Positions 11,879 through 23,563 of a stretch of 64,000 nt of DNA are shown piece after piece (position 1 is the stretch's first letter; each line of letters begins with the position of its first letter). This stretch comes from Rhipidocladum racemiflorum. Its lineage: Eukaryota > Streptophyta > Magnoliopsida > Poales > Poaceae. A model generated the notes under the pieces. The model was not told where the DNA came from and searched no databases. It saw only the letters and a program-made list of their open reading frames with translations. The DNA is taken from positions 9,315,001 through 9,379,000 of the forward strand of contig CM070585.1 of assembly GCA_036346355.1 (NCBI GenBank). Reading direction: 5' to 3'. A program made the translations under genes and the position numbers.

Positions 11879-12046
11879 TCACACCACGTAGCTGTCGCAC
11901 TGGCTGCACAGGAAGACGTGTGGGACGCCATCGGTGTCCGTGACCCCAGCGCACAGCGTGTGCTGCCACACCTCGCAGATGGTCGACCCTCTCGCACACA
12001 GCAGCCGCTTCCTTCCTCTGGTTGCTCTGGTGCCGCTTTCCCTCGT
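11879..12046 (-). pseudogene. PTC1/MS1-like pseudogene, fragment 6 (PHD finger, C-terminus)
   Basis: Read on the minus strand, this gives Q-R-K-E-A-A-A-V-C-E, then after a gap I-C-E-V-W-Q-H-T-L-C-A-G-V-T-D and V-P-H-V-F-L-C-S-Q-C-D, with a TGA at 11881-11879. That is the C-terminal half of a PHD finger (WQH, then Cys-x2-Cys), as found at the end of the tapetal regulators PTC1 (rice), MS7 (maize) and MS1 (Arabidopsis). The first zinc-binding cysteines are missing: E-R-V-D runs directly into I-C-E with a frame change, as expected for a deletion of about 50 bp between two GAC triplets. The finger cannot fold normally. Confidence 0.8.
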
Positions 12047-13294
12047 AGAGATGATGTTCATAATTTATCATTATTTATTAGCAAGTATGTGATTTATTAA
12101 TGAAACTTTATAATAAATTTGTGATTAGTATTCTATGTATAGATTAGTATATGTATTGGTTGATGACCATGTTTCACAGGTCATGAATATGGAGATATCA
12201 AACCAATAATATAGACTCATGTTAGAAAACATCGAGTTAGCTCGACCCACATTGAGACACTGCGAGAACGTTGTATTTTTCTTGTCATTAGTTGGTCTCA
12301 TATACAATGTGTATCTCTAGGCCTCTTGAGTAATCGGATTCTGGAAATGCATGACCATGCTACTTGAGGTTAAAGAGTTAACTGTAGTTGGGAATTCCGA
12401 GATACGTAATCGAGAAAGAGTGGTCGAGCTAACTAAACAAGGATGGCATATACTCGCCTTGAGTTTGACCGATGTTGTGAGGCAAAGAGATATGCATATA
12501 ACTAAACATTGTTATGGTTCGTCCGATGTGATCTTTATATATATTCGGGAGTCGGCATGGTCTGTTAGGGACCGCTAACGATTAGTGGTCGAGTAAGAGT
12601 ACTCAGGCTATGTCCAAGTATACATGAACCTATGAGGTCGCATACTTAAAGGGTTGGAACAGAATTCGAATTGTGATTAGAATTCTTTTAAGTTTAAAAT
12701 TCCTAATGGACCTCTAATATAGAGTGCATTATGGGATGTCTATTTAAAGGGAGGGGATACTAGCTTTAAGGGAGAGTGACACATTTTAGGAATTTGGAAT
12801 TCTCGAAACCCTAGCCGCCACCCCTCCTTCGCCCAAAGCCGCGCAGCCGGCGCTAGCACTCCGGCACGTGGTGTTCCTGCCCCGTACGTGTGGATACCTT
12901 GGAGGCGTTGCAGTGAGGCTTCAATACTAAGATGATCCGCAGCCAAAGACAATCACGAGGGTTTCTTGGTGGAGGCGCAAGGCTACTACATCTGGTCAGT
13001 ACTAATCAGATCAGGTCAGCGAGCTAGTTGGGGCTGATTGGATCAGGTCGGCGAGCTGGTCAGGGCTAATCAGATCAGGTCTGCAACTGGTCGGTATTGA
13101 TCATACCTGGTCGGCGAGCTGCTCGGCACTGGACGGGATTGGTTGGGACTGGTCAGCAGGGACATGCTGCATCGACTCTATTCTGCTACGGGTCTGCGCG
13201 TTTAGTGGCAATTCTATGATCTATTACTTGCAGTGGTTCTTGGGTTATGCGGGAGAAAATTTTTTATTTGAACTAGAGTAGCTTACATGTTCCC
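12047..13294 (+). repeat. copia-like LTR sequence inserted in the pseudogene
   Basis: It resembles grass copia LTR sequence, ending ...TTACATGTTCCCCAAC directly against PTC1-like coding DNA at 13295. It contains a TGTTAGAAAAC motif at 12220. About 100 expected residues between fragments 5 and 6 are missing here, so the insertion came with a deletion or sits in a former intron. GGTCA occurs at 12178-12182 and at the right junction, but I could not prove that it is a target-site duplication. Positions 12985-13165 hold about five imperfect copies of a roughly 35-bp GATCAGGTCRGCGAGCTGGTC-like unit. Confidence 0.5.
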
Positions 13295-13828
13295 CAACGG
13301 TCACCGTCTCTCGTACGGTGGAACTAGCTCTGAGCCACAGTTCCTCGCAATAAGGCTGCAACACAGGTTGATGTAGACATGTCCCACTTCGCCATTGTTG
13401 GTTGCGGCGATCCCTTTGTGGTAATCTCTGATGAAGTATTTGATGTCCAAGGCCACCCTTATCGCCATAGGGATTGTACCGAATGCGCCCGTCGTTAGCG
13501 CCTCGCTCAACTCCACTCTCATGAGTTGCACCCTCATGAGCTGGAACCGCAGCACCATCATCTTGGCGTGGCTCGGCAAGCCGTCAACCATCGGGAGCAT
13601 GTAGGACACGTCCTCCAGGATAAACTCAAGCAACTTGGTCACTGGGTTCATGGCGCGGTGCACGACGTGGTTGCCGAGCGACTTGAGCACGAAGTAGAGG
13701 AGGCACGTGTCGCCGATGTAGATGACCTCCTGCCGTGTGACCCACCGCACGGCCTGCTCAGACCAACGGAGTGCGTCCACACGATGGCGCATGCCACTAT
13801 GTCCGCATGCTTCGCTGACCATCGGCAC
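13295..13828 (-). pseudogene. PTC1/MS1-like pseudogene, fragment 5
   Basis: The minus strand reads V-D-A-L-R, R-W-V-T-R-Q-E-V, I-G-D-T, F-V-L-K-S-L-G-N-H-V-V, M-N-P-V-T-K, L-E-D-V-S, A-L-T-T-G-A-F-G-T-I-P, G-H-V-Y-I-N-L-C-C and E-L-V-P-P-Y-E, all in the order found in PTC1/MS7. Compared with the rice protein as I remember it, short in-frame stretches are missing (after R-Q-E-V, after G-N-H-V-V, and before A-L-T-T-G). A 2-bp insertion follows the P-P-Y-E codons. The start region around 13790-13823 is garbled by small deletions. One frame still stays open across most of the fragment. The upstream side ends at the GGCAC duplication of the 13829 retroelement. Confidence 0.85.
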
Positions 13829-14008
13829 TGTTGGAAACCGTTTCATGAAAGTAAAAATCATGGTACAATCATCAATTATATCACATCAGTTAATTTATTT
13901 TCTTAGTTAGGATTTCCATACTTAGTGTTTGCCTTGGTTGTATTCTATGAGTTTGAGAACTTCTATGTTCTTCTTTCTGTTCGTGAGTTCATGTTCTAGA
14001 GTTAAACC
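13829..14008 (+). repeat. Left LTR of the 10-kb retroelement
   Basis: It aligns with the right LTR from TGTTGGAAAC through TTAGTGTTTG and GAGTTTGAGAA to TTAAACC. About 100 bp present in the right LTR, roughly from its GTTACCAAGTTGATTAGG to its TATGTATGTTCG, is missing here. The tRNA-Met primer-binding site follows at about 14017. Confidence 0.75.
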
Positions 14009-14989
14009 TAATAATCGGTATCAGAGCGAGGTTTTAACCTTGATATTGCGCTTGCCCTGGGGGAGGCCACTATTGTAGGATCAATGATAACCGACTAGAA
14101 GGGGATGAATATGTAACATCCTAATATTCAATAAAGAATAAAATACAATATTAAATTGTGCAGTTAATTTATTATTGATTTTCTTGATTTTAAATGCTTT
14201 TGGTGATTTTTTTGATGAAGAATAATTGAATTTTTGGAATTGAAAGAAGATAATGGTAAAAAAGGTAAAAAGTAAAAAGTGCTAAAAATCCTCCAAAATG
14301 TTGTAAATTCATTAGAGCATGCTAGAAGTTTATCTTGGCCAGTCAAAAGTAGTGTGAAATTAATAAATCAATGAAATGATTAATTATAATAATGTGTTTT
14401 GACTTTGAACAGTGCAGTAAAAGATTTTTGTAGAATTCTACCGATCTTTCCTGAAGCTAAACATTTTACCATGTGATCTTCAGACCTTTATCCATGCCTG
14501 GTAAAATTGGTAAAAATTAGTAATTAAATTTTCTATTTATGCCAATTTATTTATTCTAAAACTGAAAATGAGCAAAATTGAGTAAAAGAATTATTAGAAA
14601 ATAAATACTTAGAACCTAAATCTAAATTTTTTTTTTTGTAGAATCCTGACAGAAATTAAAACCTTGAAATAAAAGTTTCAAAAATTAATAAGCTATTTTA
14701 GCCCACTACTACAGAACAATACATCACTGCCGGGTCCAAAACGCCATCACTGCCGGTTATGGGAGCTGGCAGTGATTGGTCGGCAGTGATACTCGGGATT
14801 ATCACTGCCGGCTCAGAAACCGGCAGTGATTGGTCGGCAGTGATACTCGAGATTATCACTGCCGGCTCAGGAACCGGCAGTGACAGCAGTGATAATAGAT
14901 ATCTCTGCCGGTTAAAGACCAAATTCGGCAGTGATATGTTCATATCATATCCGGCTCACACCAAATCCGGCAGTGATATAAATGTTTAT

Positions 14990-15035
14990 ATTCCCATCCT
15001 AGTTAGTATTACTCTCGCCCAAGCACGCTTAACTA
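14990..15035 (-). pseudogene. Partial 5S rRNA-derived copy
   Basis: On the minus strand GTTAAGCGTGCTTGGGCGAG, AGTA and TACTA..CTAGGATGGG match the internal-promoter half of plant 5S rRNA. Both flanks are unrelated. It lies directly beside the longer 5S-like copy, in the same orientation. Confidence 0.7.
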
Positions 15036-15044
15036 ATGAGGTAT

Positions 15045-15165
15045 ATCGTCGATTTTAACGCATTTCCCAAGAGGTCACCCATCCTAGTACTACTCTCGCC
15101 CGAGCACGCTTAACTTCAGAGTTCTTACATGATCTAGTACCGTAGTGTCGGTATGATAGCATTTG
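15045..15165 (-). pseudogene. 5S rRNA pseudogene within the CACTA element
   Basis: The minus strand reads ATGCTATCATACCGACACTA, then AGAACTCTGAAGTTAAGCGT, GCTCGGGCGAGAGTAGTAC and TAGGATGGGTGACCTCTTGG. This is nearly all of plant 5S rRNA (from memory) with scattered substitutions, mainly in the first 40 bases and at the 3' end. The internal-promoter region is largely preserved. A functional gene is unlikely. An alternative source is a Cassandra-type TRIM, which carries 5S-like sequence in its LTRs. Confidence 0.75.
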
Positions 15166-16062
15166 AAATATAACGCGTCCCACTCCCCTTAACCTCACAA
15201 AGCACCCGAAAACTGTTTTTAGTATTATCATATTCCGAATTTACCATGACATGGATGTTTTAAATTTTGCCTAAGTGTCCAAGTCATGGCAAACCTTATC
15301 ACTGCCGGCTCTACGCATAATCGGCAGTGATAATGTCAAATTACGCTCAGATGCGTGGGAAAATACATATCACTACCGGTTAAAGAATAAACCGGTAGTA
15401 AAAGTTCCAATATCACTGCCGGTTCTATTTACAACCGGTAGTGATATGTCACTACCGGTTTTGAGTATAAACCGGTAGTGATATGTCACTACCGGTTTTG
15501 AGTATAAATCGGTAGTGATAGTTTGTTATCACTGTCGGTTGGTTATACCAAACGGTAGTGATACGTTTCCTGGACAGCGGATCTTACGAACCGGCATTAA
15601 TATTTTATCACTGACGGCTCTAGCCCAACCGGCAGTGATATGGCGGCAAGGATTGCCTGTTCTGTAGTAGTGGCCCTTCAATTAGAACACTTTTTCAATG
15701 AGAACACTTACAGAAAACTAATTTCTGCACAGTACCTGCTATCAGAATTTTTTGAATTAATTTACTATGAATTTGCATTCCAAATTTTTACGGTAAGTAG
15801 GCAACTTGGTAAAATGTTTAGAAAATTCCTGAAGTGATTTGGCCCCTCAATTAAATAACTTAGCTGGCTGTTTGAGGAAATGAATTTGGAGTAATCCTCT
15901 TTGCCCTCACTTCCATGTGGGCCCTATCACTTAATGCACCAGCCAAACATTCCCTTTTTGTCATGCATGCTTTATGTTATATAAGAATGTCTAGTTATAA
16001 ACCTTCACTGATGGATTTCTTTAATCAGTTTTGGAATGTAATCCATGACAACCCTAGTAGAT

Positions 16063-19000
16063 TGTAACACCCCAATTTTTGCTTTTCATGAGTTTAAATG
16101 AAATTTTGCACTTTTGTGAATTTTTGGAATTTTCTGGAATTTATTTGAATTTATTCCCTTTTCAAATAATTAAAGAATTTAATTTTTCAAATAAAGTTTT
16201 GTTGGAAATATTTTATTTGAGTCCAAAATGTTACAAAATATTTTCTAGAATTTTTCTGAGTGTTTTGCTATTTTTAATGAATTAAATGAATTTCTGGAAA
16301 TTATTTTGAATATTTAATCGCTGGAAAAACCCAAACCGGGTTTTACTGTTCCTCCGACCCGGACCCGACCCGAGCCCGAGTCTGACTCGAGTCCGAGTCC
16401 GACTCGAACCCGACTCAGCCCTAACCCTCTCGATCGTCCGATCAAGATCGAACGGTCGAGATTGAGCCACGTCGCCCGAACCCGAGCTCGACCGAGCCAG
16501 CCAAATCACCGAGCCGGACCCGAGCCCAAATCCCCGTGTCATTGGATCTTGATCCAACGGTCCACGTTGAGCCACGTCACCGAGTCCGAATTGGATTTGG
16601 ATTCCGCCGCCGTAACCGAGTGGACCTCGGTCTCCGCGCAATACACGGAAGCCGAGGCCCCTATTTAAGGCACCGCCGCCGCCACCGTGTAGCCAACTTC
16701 AGTGCGCACCCGTAGCCCTAGACCACGTCGCCTGAGCCGCCGTGGTTGCGCCGCAATCGCTCGCCGTAGTTGAGATAGGCCTCCGCCGCGGTTATTCGTC
16801 GATTCCGCCGCCGTCCGCCGTTGAGTCCAGATCCGGAACCGCAAGGACAAGCCGCGTCGGAGGGTACCATTCATCTCGCCGGAAGCGCGAAGAAACGTCG
16901 TTCGAGAGGTCGTCGTCACCGTCTCCGGCCCGTCGTGAACCACCGCAGCGCCATCGTCATCCGCGAGCTTGGTGCACCGTTGGATCTTCATCAGACGGTC
17001 CAGATTGCGCCACGTCGCCCGAAGGTAATCACGTTGCGATTTCTAGATCTGTTTCCAACCGTTGGATCTAGATCCAACGGTTTAGATTGCGCCACGTAGC
17101 CGTAACTGCACCGTGCTTGGATAGATCTCAGCCGTTAGATCTAGATCGTACGGTTATGGTTAGCTACATTGTAAACTCTAGATTGGATCTTGACCGTCCG
17201 ATCAAGATCGAACGGTCCAGATGGACCAAGCCGTTTTACACGCGTGAAACCCAGATCCGATCTGGGCCGTTGATTTTCAAATCAACGGCCGAGATCCAGC
17301 CACGTGCTCGGAAGGCTGACCGTCGCGGTCGCGGCGATCGCCGCTCGATCACGGCCCGGCGTCACGCAGCGGCGTTAGCGTGGGGCCGCGTGTCGGCCCA
17401 CCCGGCCAAACCGCACCATGACGTCACCGTGGCGTCACGGTGGGCCCAACTGTCATCGGTCCTCGATGCGTGCGTGATGGCGTCGCTGCGGCGTCATCCG
17501 AACCCGCTGTCGGTGAGACACGTCTTGGCAGTAGGCCGGGTCCACGGTGGACCAAGCCAAACCGTGCGCCGGGTCCATGGACCCAAGGCGACGTGGCGGC
17601 CTCTGATTGGTCCACGCGTCATGCTGACGCAATAAATCATTTTCCGAAAAAGAAATTATTTAATTAATTCGGTTTATTGATTTCAAATTTAGATTCAAAC
17701 TTCAAACGCTTATAACTTTTGCGTTTTAACTTCGATTTGAGTGATTCAAATTTCTAAATTTTCATAAAAATGAGACCTACTCAAATATGAAATTTAATTA
17801 ATTTTTGACTATGAATATTTCTCTGTTTATATTTAATTAATGTTTTCTTTAAACTTTAAACGGTTATAACTTTTGCATTTTAACTCCGATTGGGACGATT
17901 CCAATTTCTAAAAATTTATAAAATTATGCTCTCTCTGTTTGTGGACTTTATTTGGATGTTTGGACACTTTTTGTCTACTGTTTTATTCATTTATTGCTAT
18001 TTGCACGTGTTACGAGTAGACATTGAAGTGGCCGAAGGCTTCGAAGGTGAAGTATTGACCCAGGAGCCATCTCAGGACCAAGATCAAGTACTCTTTGAAG
18101 GCAAATTGTGCTTTGACCATGTTGATCCCATTTTGAAATTAATTTGATTTAAATTATTGCATGCTAGTTCAATTATAAAATGCTTTAATTGATTTTGGGA
18201 GATTAGTTAGTTGCCTAGTTGATGTATGCCACCTTGATATAGATAATTGTATGCCATGAATCCCTTGTCACCCTAGTTGAGGATTAAATAGTTGGACATT
18301 ATTAAACTGCCAACATGGGTATTTAGACCGTTGTAGTAGAATGCTTAGACCTGCCACATATACCGGACATGATTTTGACAATTACTTGTTAACATTGACT
18401 TTATGAGATATGGAACATATTTTTGAGAAGAGTCATGTGTTATTGATGATGATGTTGATGGCACGTGGTGCATGGTAATCAACTGGGGGTTTGATAAATA
18501 GATTTGGACCGGGGCATGTGGCAAAAAATGATCGGGTGGGCCAGTTGTGGCATCGGGAGCGTTATTTTGGTTCTTCGGGTAGTCTTGCCCTGGTCAACAT
18601 AAGGACTTAACCTTGCAAGCCTTTGAACCGAGTTAATCGTGCAACCACATGTCCGTAATGGGACGGACCTAGTTGAGTAAGTTACTAATAACTTGCATGT
18701 GAAACCTCGGGTGTCAACTACACCCTTTGTGTAGCTTGAAAGGGGAGCATACCGATGCGATGGCATGGTACCCGTCCAACAGTATGTCGGTCCCATACTT
18801 CGCCTTTGTTAAGGGAAGGGATGGTGTATGGCAAAAACCGGAAAGGTTCACTTGTGTAGTTAGCCGTTTCCGAAAGGCTTTGTTACGATCACTCGCCTTT
18901 GTGGTGTTTGGCTGTATCTTGTGGGTAAAGTGCATAACCTCTGCAGAGTGTAAAATCTATTCGGATAGCCGTGTCCGCGGTATTGGACATTGCTCGGGGA

Positions 19001-19657
19001 TTACAGTCAAGGGTTAGACTTTCGTGGAAATAACTTGAACTTGAGAGGTTTGGTTTGGTTAAATGATGATGTTGATGGAAATGTGGACTAGGAATGGGGA
19101 AGATATTTATTTAACTCCTGGAAAAGTTATTGATCTTATACTTGTTTTTACTGCTTTCGAATCTACTTATGATACTTGTCAAATGCTGTTTACTGCAATT
19201 ATGCCTGGAGCTATTCCTTTGTATTAAGCCATGCATGTAGTATATTAGCTTGCATTCTGTGCATGACTTGCTGAGTACCAAGTACTCACCCTTGCCACAA
19301 AACAACACCAGTTGAAGAAGAGGCGACGCCAGCTTTGGAGGAGGAATATCAGGAGGAGCCGTCTAACTAGGGATCGAGTCCAGTCAGTTGCCTGTGGCAT
19401 ATTGGTTGGAACCACGCGTTTTCTTTATATATTCTGCTGCAGATTTTATTTAAATAAGTCTTAGCCCTGCGAGGCGTACTTTTGTAACTTGACCATAAGG
19501 TCGAGCAACCAGTTTGGTTACCTTAATTAAAGTACTTTATTATTATCGATGTGTATGATTGTGGTATTTACCAATGTTGAGACTGTGTGCACTAGCGTGA
19601 TCCTGGACTAGTGCTGAATACACAGAGGGCCCGGATTTACATATTCGGGTCCCGATA
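16063..19657 (+). mobile_element. Solo gypsy-type LTR 2, nested in LTR 1
   Basis: It begins TGTAACACCCCAATTTTTG and probably ends ...GGGTCCCGATA. Flanks are TAGAT (16058-16062) and GAGAT (19658-19662), a 5-bp duplication with one change. A GC-rich block (16.35-17.63 kb) lies between AT-rich ends. It shares several blocks with LTR 1. No gag-pol frame is seen; the open frames in the GC-rich block are not a recognised family. Confidence 0.6.
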
Positions 19658-22600
19658 GAGATGAATAAAAATTTTAGACTGGGTATACCTGATTTAGTAG
19701 TTGCATATGCTTAGCACTACTTTAGAAAGATACTGTAGAAAGATATGCGCGCGTGCGCGCACACACACTTCTTTATGAAAATTTTAAAGGTTGATTATGG
19801 CAGTAAAGGATACTATATTTTAGTAAAAATAGAAATAAAATTATAATCTCGACATGGGTGATTATTGGTAATAGCCGGATGTACATTTAATATGTACATA
19901 GATAAGGGGAGATTTATCGCCCGGGATCAAATTAAGGATCGAAATAATGTGTTGTTTTCATGCCAAGGCAACTGTACCACCATGAGGGCTGTTTTGGGAT
20001 GGCATTAATCTATTAAGTTATTTAAAACTAGTTTTGCACATTGGTACACTGAAGTAACACAAGCTTTCTAGATAGGTTTGCTTGTAAGAAGCTTCCATAT
20101 GAACTTGTGGGAAAATGCATATCGGTGCAACGGTGTACGCCTGACTATGAGGAGAAACGGTGGTTTTATTGAGCTCAAATATTATTATATTTCATACGAT
20201 TGTTTGTTTCTACCATAGCGAGGGTTTAACGTCACCAAGCTGGTGCAAAGCTAGGTTTGAATAATGTAACGGTTATGTATGATCTCTTTGCGGCACATCA
20301 AAAGAAGTGTGTTAAATAGCTTTGTAAAAAGAGATGATCATTCCTTATGGATAAAGTTGTACAACTCTGCAGAGTATAAAACTAATCGATTATCTGCGCT
20401 CGCGGTCATGAGCAGTTGGTAAAGTCATTAAATAGTAAGATGTTTTCTATTTTCATAAAATGAGACAGATGGTATGGAATAAATGCTCTTGCAAACTTTC
20501 TTTATGTTTACTTAATCGTTGCCATGCGATGGCATTGAACTTTTTATTACTCACGAAGGGTTGTGAGTATGTTTGTTACAATTCAATTATTGCTTACTTA
20601 TTACTGTAATTACTCATCAAATTGTTTCTATTTCATTTATGCTTTCAATTTACAAGTCAGCTGTTACAATTTAATTCAGCTTTATGCAAAATAACCATAG
20701 CAACCTTCCATTGATCCAGCTTGCATATATTTAGGTTTTGTAAAAATCTTGCGAGTACTTTTGTACTCAACTTGCATTATCGTTGTTATTAGGTGAAGAG
20801 GCATATATCCTCAAAGATGTTTACTTTAGCGCAGGATACGAGTTAAATGATAATAATTCTTTCTAAGGTTTCACCTTGTCTGTTGACTGTGGAAAACTAG
20901 GCTTAGATGGCATACTACAAGATGAAAATTTTTCCACGGTTGCTTTACTTTTGTTATGTAATATTATGTAATAGACTTCTGCTGTAATAAATTATGCAAC
21001 TTTTGTATAGCTATGTTTTCAAATTGCATTGTGCGTGCTAGTTACTAATTATGGGACTAGCACAATATTCACTTTAGAACCTTTTTTTATGTTGCACTGT
21101 AGTATAAAAGTGAGGGTCTCATAGAATAGGAGGTTTTTAAATTCTCGGCTCTAATTGCAATAATTTAAACAATTAATACAAAAATAAGAATTCTAACATT
21201 TAAGACCTAAAAGCTTTAGGTTTAACTAAGTACACCAACAAGCTATGTCTAAGCAATTTAAACAATCCTAGAACTAGAATCAATCATAAATTAAATTAGA
21301 AATGCAAATTCCACAAGTGAACAAAAGAAGGCAAACCAAAATATTGATTGACACAATGATTTTTATCCTATTGTCTCGGAGACTTGCCGGTCTCCCCTAA
21401 CCCACTCTGAGGAAGCTTGATCCACTCAAGCCGGCTCCTTATGCAAATGAGCCTTCCCTCGGTCACTCATGGTAGCTCTTCCACGCTTTGGGTAAGCGAG
21501 CTCTTTACGTTCACAATCAACCAGGCCTTCTCAAAACCTCCTTTGAGAAGATCACCGGTTCTATGCCCCCAAGCCGTCTAGGAGATGATAACCTCTAAGA
21601 GAATAGACTTGACGCTTGTTTCAAGGTGTTGAGTGCTTCTAATGGATCAATTGATGCAATGCACTCAAACTTGCTCTCCACAACTCACAATTTGAGAATT
21701 GAACGCTCAAGAGTGTAGAGAGAGTTGCAGGGGCTTAGAGAGTATTCAATGTGATCACTAATCATACCCTTGGTGTAGGTGAGGGGTATTTGTACCCCCC
21801 CAACAAAGAAAACTAGTCGTTGGAGAAAACTAGTCGTTGGAGACATTTTCCAAAAAATCCAGCCGAATCCGGCACTACCGCCCTTTGAGGGCTGGTAGTT
21901 TCGGTCATGGCTCCAACGGAAGACCTAGTGCATTAAATGCACTAGGTTCTAGCCGTTACCACAAACCCCCATGCGTCCGGCACTACCACTTAAAATGGCT
22001 GATAGTGCCGCATTTTCAAATGAGTGAAATCGGGGTCTTCTGGAAAAAAGCTACCGGGGTTATTGGGGCAGTACTACTGCAAGCCCGGCAGTACCACTCC
22101 TACCTGCGTGGTAGTGCCTCTGGGGCTCAGGCACAAAAACACTATTCTGTTAAATAAGTATCGCCGTGTTGGGGGCGCTACGCCGCTCAGCCAGCAGTAC
22201 TGCTCCATACGGCCAGTAGTACCGGCCAACGAGAGGTACCAAAATCACGTCTTCTATTAAATAACTACCGCCCTTTTATGGGTGGTACTGCCACATCTCC
22301 GGCAGTACCGCCCCTAAGGGCACGGTAGTGCCGTTCTGACCAAACAGCCGGGATTTTGATCTAGAAACTTTATGCAAATGAAGAATATGAGTTATCACAC
22401 TAATTGAGCCATTTAGATGTACTTAATTTTAAGCTACTAATCAAGTCTCCCTTAATAGTACGGCATTTATCCTAGTAACCTAATCTCTCTCCAAACATCG
22501 AGATCGACAAAATGCTATAAAAAGATACTTAATCTTTATACTTTGATCTTGGGCTTGATTTCAAATAGGGACTCATGCCATTGCTTTTCGTATTCCATTG

Positions 22601-23563
22601 GCGGGGATTAATCACCTTTTGCACACTCAAAGCAAAAAATTAGTCCACAAAAATTAATTGTCATTAATTACCAAAACCATGCGAAATTGAGGGACCTAGA
22701 TGCTTCAACCACTACTGCGTTTCAGAGCAGGCTATCGTCACAGAGTGATGAAGTATTGAGTGGGATCCAACGGGCATTGAGTGCTGCTGTGACTGTGCAT
22801 ACGGTTTCACGAAGAGGTGAAGATGACATAGCGAGCCATCGTCGAGTTTGAGTCTTTATGCCATTGAAGTTGCATCACAAGCGGGAAGAGTGCAGTGAGA
22901 AGATGTAGCAACAAAAGGGTAGGGGAGGCGTGTCTCCTCGATACCCGCTATTGACAAGTGTCGTTGACAACTGTGTGACAAGATGCCATTATTGGCCATC
23001 TATGTGTCTCATCGAGAAGACGGTCAAAGCTATACGTTCTCGTGTTAGTTTTGTTCACGAGATACTGTGTATGATCACATAACTTTTGTGTGAGTTATGT
23101 CCACAAGATATACGTGTGCGAGTTTCTTCAAAGATGTGTATCAGAAGAGATCATGCTGCACAATAAGATCAAAAGGAAGTCACTGTGTATGCATGCAAGA
23201 GGAGTCTAGGACGTTGAGGAGTTGTGGCTATCGTCCTAGCTGTGTGTGTTCATATATATAGGAGTTATCCGTGCATGATGCATGTGTGCACACACGAGAG
23301 TTCTTGTAGGTGAGTCCAAGTTCTCTTGTGGGCAAGCTCTAATTCGACTCTGTGTTGCCGTCAAGTTGTGTCACCGATAAAAAGATAATTGAAGCTGAGG
23401 CAAAAGTCATAACCGCTGGCGGCAAAGATATGAAAGACGCCAGCAAGTTGTGTCAACAGTGGTATGGCCAGCGAGAAGGATGATGTTGTTCGAGATGCGT
23501 ACCGTCATGTGTTGAGTATGAGTTGGGCAAATAGAGTCGACAAATCTTGATTAGGAGACAAAT

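Larger units (their letters stand above)
14704..15672 (+). mobile_element. Non-autonomous CACTA element, 969 bp
   Basis: The terminal inverted repeats CACTACTACAGAAC and GTTCTGTAGTAGTG are perfect over 14 bp. The 3-bp duplication GCC lies at 14701-14703 and 15673-15675. Both halves are filled with subterminal ATCACTGCCGG / CCGGCAGTGAT (and ACTACCGG variant) units in both orientations, the usual transposase-binding arrays of CACTA elements. No transposase is encoded. The middle holds 5S rRNA-derived sequence. Confidence 0.92.
14112..21123 (+). mobile_element. Solo gypsy-type LTR 1, interrupted by two nested elements
   Basis: It starts TGTAACATCC after GAATA (14107-14111) and ends ...GGGTCTCATA before GAATA (21124-21128), a 5-bp duplication. 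Removing the nested CACTA element and the second LTR leaves about 2.4 kb. It shares CTCTGCAGAGTRTAAAA with LTR 2. No second LTR copy or pol sequence is visible, so it is best read as a solo LTR. Confidence 0.65.
14028..22720 (+). repeat. Repeat X, copy 1 (split by a gypsy LTR)
   Basis: The sequence GACTAGAAGGGGATGAATA (about 14091-14109) continues after the nested LTR at 21129 and matches the start of repeat X copy 2 at 36.04 kb. Shared blocks are GAGACTTGCCGGTCTCC, CCGTCTAGGAG..GA, AACCTCTAAGAG and CTTAATAGTACGGC. Positions 21860-22330 carry many GGTAGTRCCG / CGGYACTACC motifs in both orientations. No protein is encoded. It may be internal noncoding DNA of the surrounding LTR element or a separate insertion. 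Confidence 0.5.

Noticed and set aside
12178..13300. Solo copia LTR bounded by GGTCA on both sides
   Set aside because: GGTCA at 12178 is embedded in sequence that looks like the same retroelement family, so the repeat may be coincidence.
17087..17635. 182-codon plus-strand frame
   Set aside because: It lies in the GC-rich part of solo LTR 2, is Arg-rich and has no domain; LTRs of this type often have long open GC-rich stretches.
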